Positions 60,161 to 64,000 of a stretch of 64,000 bases of DNA are shown here, one piece after another (position 1 is the first letter of the stretch; the number at the start of each line of letters is the position of its first letter). Source of the DNA: Odontesthes bonariensis (Eukaryota > Chordata > Actinopteri > Atheriniformes > Atherinopsidae); NCBI RefSeq assembly GCF_027942865.1, contig NC_134509.1:7230254-7294253 (forward strand), given 5' to 3'. The notes under the pieces were generated by a model. The model worked only from the letters and a program-made list of their open reading frames with translations, had not been told where the DNA came from and searched no databases. The position numbers and the translations under genes are program-made.

Positions 60161-62605
60161 TACGAGGAGGATAGCATGGAGGACATGGAGGCGCTCGTGT
60201 TGCTGCTCACCCTGTGGCTTTTTGTCGCACAGAAGGCCAGAGAAGAGAGCCAGAGAAGACTCCTGGCCGCCAGACAAAACAGTGTTGAAAAGTGACGACA
60301 CTCATCGCCCAATCAGTGGAAGGCAGTCGGCTGACGTCACGTTTTAGTAACGCTTCGGCCCGCTTGGAACCAGGGCTGAGGTGGTACGGAAAATCTACCC
60401 GGCTGCAGGTACCGCGTGCTAGTGGAAACACGCAATTGCGCGCCGAAGCGAGCTAGTGGAAAAGCGCCATAAGTCACCTGCTGAAACCGAACCCAGCCGC
60501 TCCCCTCCCCTGAATATAATGATTACATTGAAATGCAGCTAAAAGAGAAACCGCGATTAATACATTAGATTAAAAAAATGAAAGGGAATTAAAGAAAAAC
60601 AGGCCGTTTCCACTGAGAGAACTGTAATTCACTAAGAGCTTAATGTAATCTAATGCACGTGCTTTCTTAAAGGAAGCTTTCCAAGCTACAGGGTTTAACC
60701 CAGAAAGAAGAACCTGTTGAGTCACTGTACTTCCTTCCTTTTTTGGGGGGTTGTGGGGGCACACAGCACCACTCTGTTGAGCAGTCAGAAGCAGACTAGG
60801 AGTGGAACCTTTAGCAAACACGCGCAAAAACAAATATCCAAGTAGCTGAACTATGATAGGAATGAATTGGAACCACTCTGCAGTCAGTTGTTTTTCCAAA
60901 TGTAATTTGTGTAAAAGATTGATCTGAAACAGTCACACTAACATGTGGATGAAGATGATGTCGCTGTTCTTACCACTTACCTTCTGCAGATCCTACGGTT
61001 TTTACACCAGAAACTGCAGTCGTTTTTTTAAAAAAGGGTGGAGAAAATTGCTTTTCTTTTTCTCGGTAATGATGTAGAAAATATCTAATTTACACCGAGG
61101 ACGGCAAACGGTTTCATGAGCCCTTCCCTCATGTTTGGAATTTGTTACGTCTGTCCAGGCATTGTTTGATTTCCTGTTTTCTTTTGTGGAAATTGTGATC
61201 AGCACAAGTAGGATCCCACTTATGGCACATTTTATGTTTTTTTTGCCATTATTTTTTTTATTGAGGCAAATAAATGTATACATTACTTCAATCAATCTTC
61301 AGCTTATGGCCTATGGATATATACATTTTTATATAATGAAAAATAAATAAACAAATAAAATAAGAAAAAAGAGAAAGATAAAGAACATGAGCATGGGGAG
61401 CTTACACTTTACATTCCATTTCAATAGGTACATCTAGAAAATGTTAGTATAATATGAGAGAGAAATAAAAAAGACAGAGGATAAAACAAAATAACGCCTT
61501 CAGCTAACAAAAATCCTCTCTTATACATGCAATATACTCAGTCCACTTGGTCCGAATTCTAGAGAATTTTTCAATCTGGATTCTTAGTGAGTGTCATTTT
61601 TTCCATCACATATATATCATGAATGACATCTAACCAGTCAGTTAGTTTAGGAGGATCTGGTTTCAACCATCTTCTAGTAATAGCCTTTTTACTTGCAACT
61701 GAAAGCATCAGTAGTAGTCTTTTATCATTGTGGTCCCAGTCATCAAATTCAATGTTTCCTAGAAACATTTTTTGCCAATATGCTGCTAGGACAGGGCATT
61801 CCCAGAAAACATGAAAATGGTTGATCTCAATGAGTCCATAAGCTCTTCAGCATCTTACATTAGGTATTTGTTTACGCTGTTGTAAGGGGGGTAATAAAGA
61901 ATCTGGACAGATTTTTCCAACTGAATTCTCGCCAAGAATTAGAACATGTGGTCTCCCACTGCAGAATAGAAAGACTTTCCCAATTCTCAGCTGAGAGCTG
62001 TATCCCACTTTCCTTTTCCCATTTTTCTTTAATATAAAATGTATTGTCGGAGTTAGCTCTAAGGAGGCCGCATTATGGCACATTTAACATCAGTATTTGA
62101 GCTGTAACCGACAGCACTCTGTGACGGTGTCTGCTTCCTAATAAGAAAGAGCAAGGATGAGCTGGAAGAAAGACGGTCGGTCTCAAGAGGGGTGGACAGT
62201 AAACTGGCTTCTCTTCAGGTCTAATATGATTGCCTTTTTCTTTTATCTCTTAGTAGCTGTAGCTGCAGTGAAAAGTCGCTGTTCAGCTTCAGAATGCATA
62301 CACTTTTAGTTATTATTGCCTTTTTTTTTTCCGCTGAGCGCTCAAACGGCTGCTTTAGTGACCTCCAGCTAATATTAGTTTGATATGCGCCGAAGGGGCT
62401 TCATTACCAAGTCTCATGAATTTTACATTGTGCAAAGATGGGAAAATATGTTGGTTATTCGACATTTTGAAAGACATTACAGTTAAGAAATGCTCTCAGT
62501 CACCAGGGAAATTGAATCTGGTGCAGTTTTGTCCCGTGGGCCAATCCTAACGATTCCCATTATGTTCCTGCATTGTGCTTTTTAATATCCGCACAGAGAG
62601 AGCAG

Positions 62606-62649
<44 letters not shown>

Positions 62650-63240
62650 GGTCCACTCTTGTCTGTTGACTTCCTGTCCTCATGGTTTGTGTCTCTCTCC
62701 TGCAGAAAGAAATGCCCAGAGTGTTACGGCAGGGTTTGGATGAGATGATTCATTTTGAAAAAAAGATGGAAGACAAGAAGAAAGTTTACACTTACGAGAA
62801 GGCTGTTGAGAGGTAACACGCCATCCCGTTCCGGCTGCTTTCAAAGACGGCTGCGCATTTGCTCGTGCAGTAACTTTTTTTTTTTTTTGGGCAACCCTCA
62901 GGCTGTTGGCAGGAAACCGGAGTTTGTCTGAACAGTCCGCAAAAATTCTTCTAGAGCGGGGTTTAGTTCAAGTGGAAGGAGGTACGTGTTTATCTGCGTC
63001 TTCTCTGTGTTCGTCTCGTGTGCTGAAGGTGTAACAGATTTTTCCTCTCGCAGGGGTTGCGTTCTCCCGAGACTTTCGGATTAATCTGGTAGGTTGATGT
63101 TAAGCTGTAGCTTTTCTCCCACAGGAGTACCGTGCAGCTCGTGAAATGTTTGTTTGTTTTCAGAAAAATATAGCGCGCATCAGCTTGGAGCAGAGTCTGG
63201 AGCTGCAGTCGAGGATACGAGCCTCCGTCATGGTTATTCT
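54290..63240 (+). CDS. serhl: Serine hydrolase-like protein (SERHL family), 5' part of the gene
   Basis: Exons: 54290-54347, 55929-56072, 56406-56519, 58937-58978, 59058-59077, 59170-59244, 62706-62812, 62902-62981, 63054-63088, 63164-63240. They sum to 250 codons plus 2 bases, and the gene runs out of the window. It is an alpha/beta-hydrolase; the family is linked to peroxisomes and muscle growth, with no settled substrate. Landmarks: VPWGKIRGKAWG, the oxyanion turn VLCLHGWADN (His49-Gly50), YVAVDLAGHGLSSH, and the nucleophile elbow GHSMGG with Ser118. FSALYPEMVDALILLDSYGF follows, then a lid region. The acid and His of the triad should lie in later exons or in the lid. Exon 5 is only 20 nt. 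The first exon is predicted from one ATG and splice phase and is the least certain. Introns carry L1, Tigger and MITE copies. Confidence 0.9.
55083..55643 (+). mobile_element. 5'-truncated L1 LINE with 16-bp target duplication, serhl intron 1
   Basis: The ORF2 C-terminus is readable (CSSVLELYMLEEVLE region, then FGITDFKAKDSSPTYLISLI, LLLAKFHIHKSKIMHRKPLF). It ends in AATAAAGTTTATT and an A-rich tail. TATTATGACTGAGAGG flanks both sides (55067-55082, 55644-55659). Confidence 0.88.
56600..57150. mobile_element. Unclassified dispersed repeat with ACACGGAAACG / CGTTT motifs, serhl intron 3
   Basis: Left edge near CTTTACACGGAAACGAAAAG, right edge with AAACGCTCGTCTAAACGC. AAAACGC and GCGTTTT motifs repeat in both orientations. 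The frame at 56879-57142 has no recognised domain. Ends and duplication are not resolved. Confidence 0.45.
57199..57231. repeat. Poly(T) run of about 33 bases
   Basis: Uninterrupted T tract in serhl intron 3. Confidence 0.97.
57923..58802. mobile_element. Harbinger-like MITE with many GCGTATG motifs
   Basis: AGGCCCTGTCACACTGTTGC at the left and its complement at the right, with TTA on both sides (57920-57922, 58803-58805), fit a Harbinger-type target duplication. GCGTATG or its complement occurs more than fifteen times, mainly in the outer 250 bases of each end, as expected of transposase-binding repeats. It contains a perfect hairpin at 58418-58462. No transposase reading is certain. Confidence 0.8.
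59304..60473. mobile_element. MITE with CTTATGGCGC ends, host to a Tigger copy
   Basis: CTTATGGCGCATTTCCACTA and the complement of the right end differ at one base over 24 bp. Inside are further copies of the TTTCCACTAGC motif and a (CAA)n run at 60130-60160. The Tigger element at 59370-60074 interrupts it. Class not settled. Confidence 0.7.
59370..60074. mobile_element. Tigger/pogo-type MITE with a long internal foldback
   Basis: AAACCGCTTATAGTG is near the left end and its complement near the right. TA lies at each edge (59368-59369, 60075-60076). Sequence at 59553-59625 reads RDAAAKLGIPQATLCSLIKQ, the helix-turn-helix start of a pogo/CENP-B-like transposase. Arms 59470-59593 and 59664-59880 are complementary over about 123 bp, with a 90-odd-base bulge in the second arm. 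Confidence 0.8.
61233..62072 (-). mobile_element. 5'-truncated L1 LINE with 13-bp target duplication, serhl intron 6
   Basis: The minus-strand frame 61768-61571 reads DKRLLLMLSVASKKAITRRW and LKPDPPKLTDWLDVIHDIYV, the L1 ORF2 C-terminus. Upstream pieces continue to 62083. TTATGGCACATTT flanks both sides (61220-61232, 62073-62085). It is inserted opposite to the gene. Confidence 0.88.
62606..62647. repeat. (GT)n microsatellite
   Basis: GT run of about 21 units, some 60 bases before serhl exon 7. Confidence 0.97.
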
Positions 63241-63459
63241 GTAAGATGTTCCCCATATTTCCGTATTACTCATAAGGTTCAGGAATGCACCACATTAGTC
63301 TTGGAAAATAAGGTTTTGCATATCGCCACGTAAACTCTCCCCAGTCCTTGGTGAAGCATTTATCCATTGAAATGTTGCACATTATAATGTTCCTTTCGTC
63401 TTAGAATTGGTGAAATAAAACATTTGATAAACTACAATGCACGACATATTGCACCCTGT

Positions 63460-64000
63460 CCTTTATTGAACAGAATCTTAGCAAAAATGCAAAAGTAGTG
63501 TGTGAAAAACTAATTGCTACTGCTTCAAGAGGCTTTTTTGAAGGGTTGCCGAAAGGAAGCTTTGTTTCATGGCAGCACAGCTTAGGTACGCAAAGTTACA
63601 GCTACACAGCTACAAGACTTCTGGAACAACGTCCTTTAGACAGACCAGACCAAAGTGGAGATGTTCGGTTATAATACACAGCAGCACGTTTGGTTAAAAC
63701 CAAACAGCATATCGGCACAAACACCTCATACCGACTGTCAAGCACGGTGGTGGAGGGATGATGGTTTGGGCTTGTTTTGCAGCCTGAAACTCAGTGATGC
63801 AACGGGGGAAAGGATTCCATACACGGCAGTAAATCTACAAACACAATGGCTGAAAAGAAAAAAGAACCAAGATATTTCAATGGCCCAAAGTCCAGACCTT
63901 AACTTGATTGAAACGCTGAGTAGTTAACGAACAAATATCTAAAACCCTCAACGAACGGACGTTTTACAAATGAGAAAGGGCCAAAATTCCTCCACAATGA
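63460..64000 (+). mobile_element. Tc1-type transposon relic, cut by the window edge
   Basis: Decayed transposase in several frames: RPDQSGDVRL, MFGYNTQQHVWLKPN, a shifted IPTVKHGGGG block, then WLKRKKNQDISMAQSPDLNL, corresponding to the Tc1 QSPDLNPIE block. Related to the minus-strand copy at 45240-45960. Lies in a serhl intron. Confidence 0.75.

Noticed and set aside
60039-60347. Poly-glutamine-containing frame
   Set aside because: The Gln run is a (CAA)n microsatellite inside a MITE; no domain or splice support.

Overview
The window is teleost fish nuclear DNA, probably from a spiny-rayed (percomorph-like) species. It holds intron-rich vertebrate genes with GT-AG junctions, a 147-residue fish-type myoglobin, and a dense mix of typical fish repeats (L2/CR1-type, RTE-type and L1 LINEs, tRNA-type and L2-tailed SINEs, hAT, Harbinger, Tc1 and Tigger elements). 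No bacterial operon, CRISPR array or viral copy was recognised.

Layout. Positions 1162-14229 (+) carry the last 16 coding exons of a TRIOBP-type actin-binding gene whose 5' end lies outside the window. A Harbinger relic with a younger repeat inside it fills 14697-16253. smdt1, coding the mitochondrial uniporter subunit EMRE, lies on the minus strand at 16405-17422. From 17.4 to 26.3 kb is a repeat desert: LINE tails, three hAT-type elements with clean ends or recognisable transposase, a pre-miRNA-sized hairpin, and a 0.94-kb A/T-rich minisatellite. A complete luc7l2-like splicing gene (10 exons, 423 residues) runs 26892-33797 (+). A complete cenpm (6 exons, 184 residues) runs 35109-43201 (+). 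Another repeat-rich interval (43.3-48.7 kb) contains duplicated sequence, a Tc1 relic and LINE tails. Myoglobin (mb) is on the minus strand at 49007-50915, with an untranslated first exon and a TATA box near 51.75 kb. A serhl-type alpha/beta hydrolase starts at 54290 (+) and runs out of the window after 10 coding exons.

How the genes relate. They serve unrelated housekeeping or tissue roles (actin bundling, mitochondrial calcium uptake, 5' splice-site choice, kinetochore assembly, oxygen storage, a peroxisome-type hydrolase), so this is a conserved neighbourhood and not a pathway. triobp, smdt1, cenpm, serhl and mb all have human counterparts on chromosome 22q. The luc7l2-like gene is the odd member.

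All exon chains were assembled by eye from splice sites and phase. Every complete chain sums to an uninterrupted frame, which is the main support for the gene models. I did not find a convincing new biological system. The more interesting items are transposon structures (a filled site beside its related empty site, a foldback Tigger copy inside another element, a hairpin inside a Harbinger-like MITE), micro-exons in serhl and luc7l2, and an unassigned candidate terminal exon near 14.57 kb.
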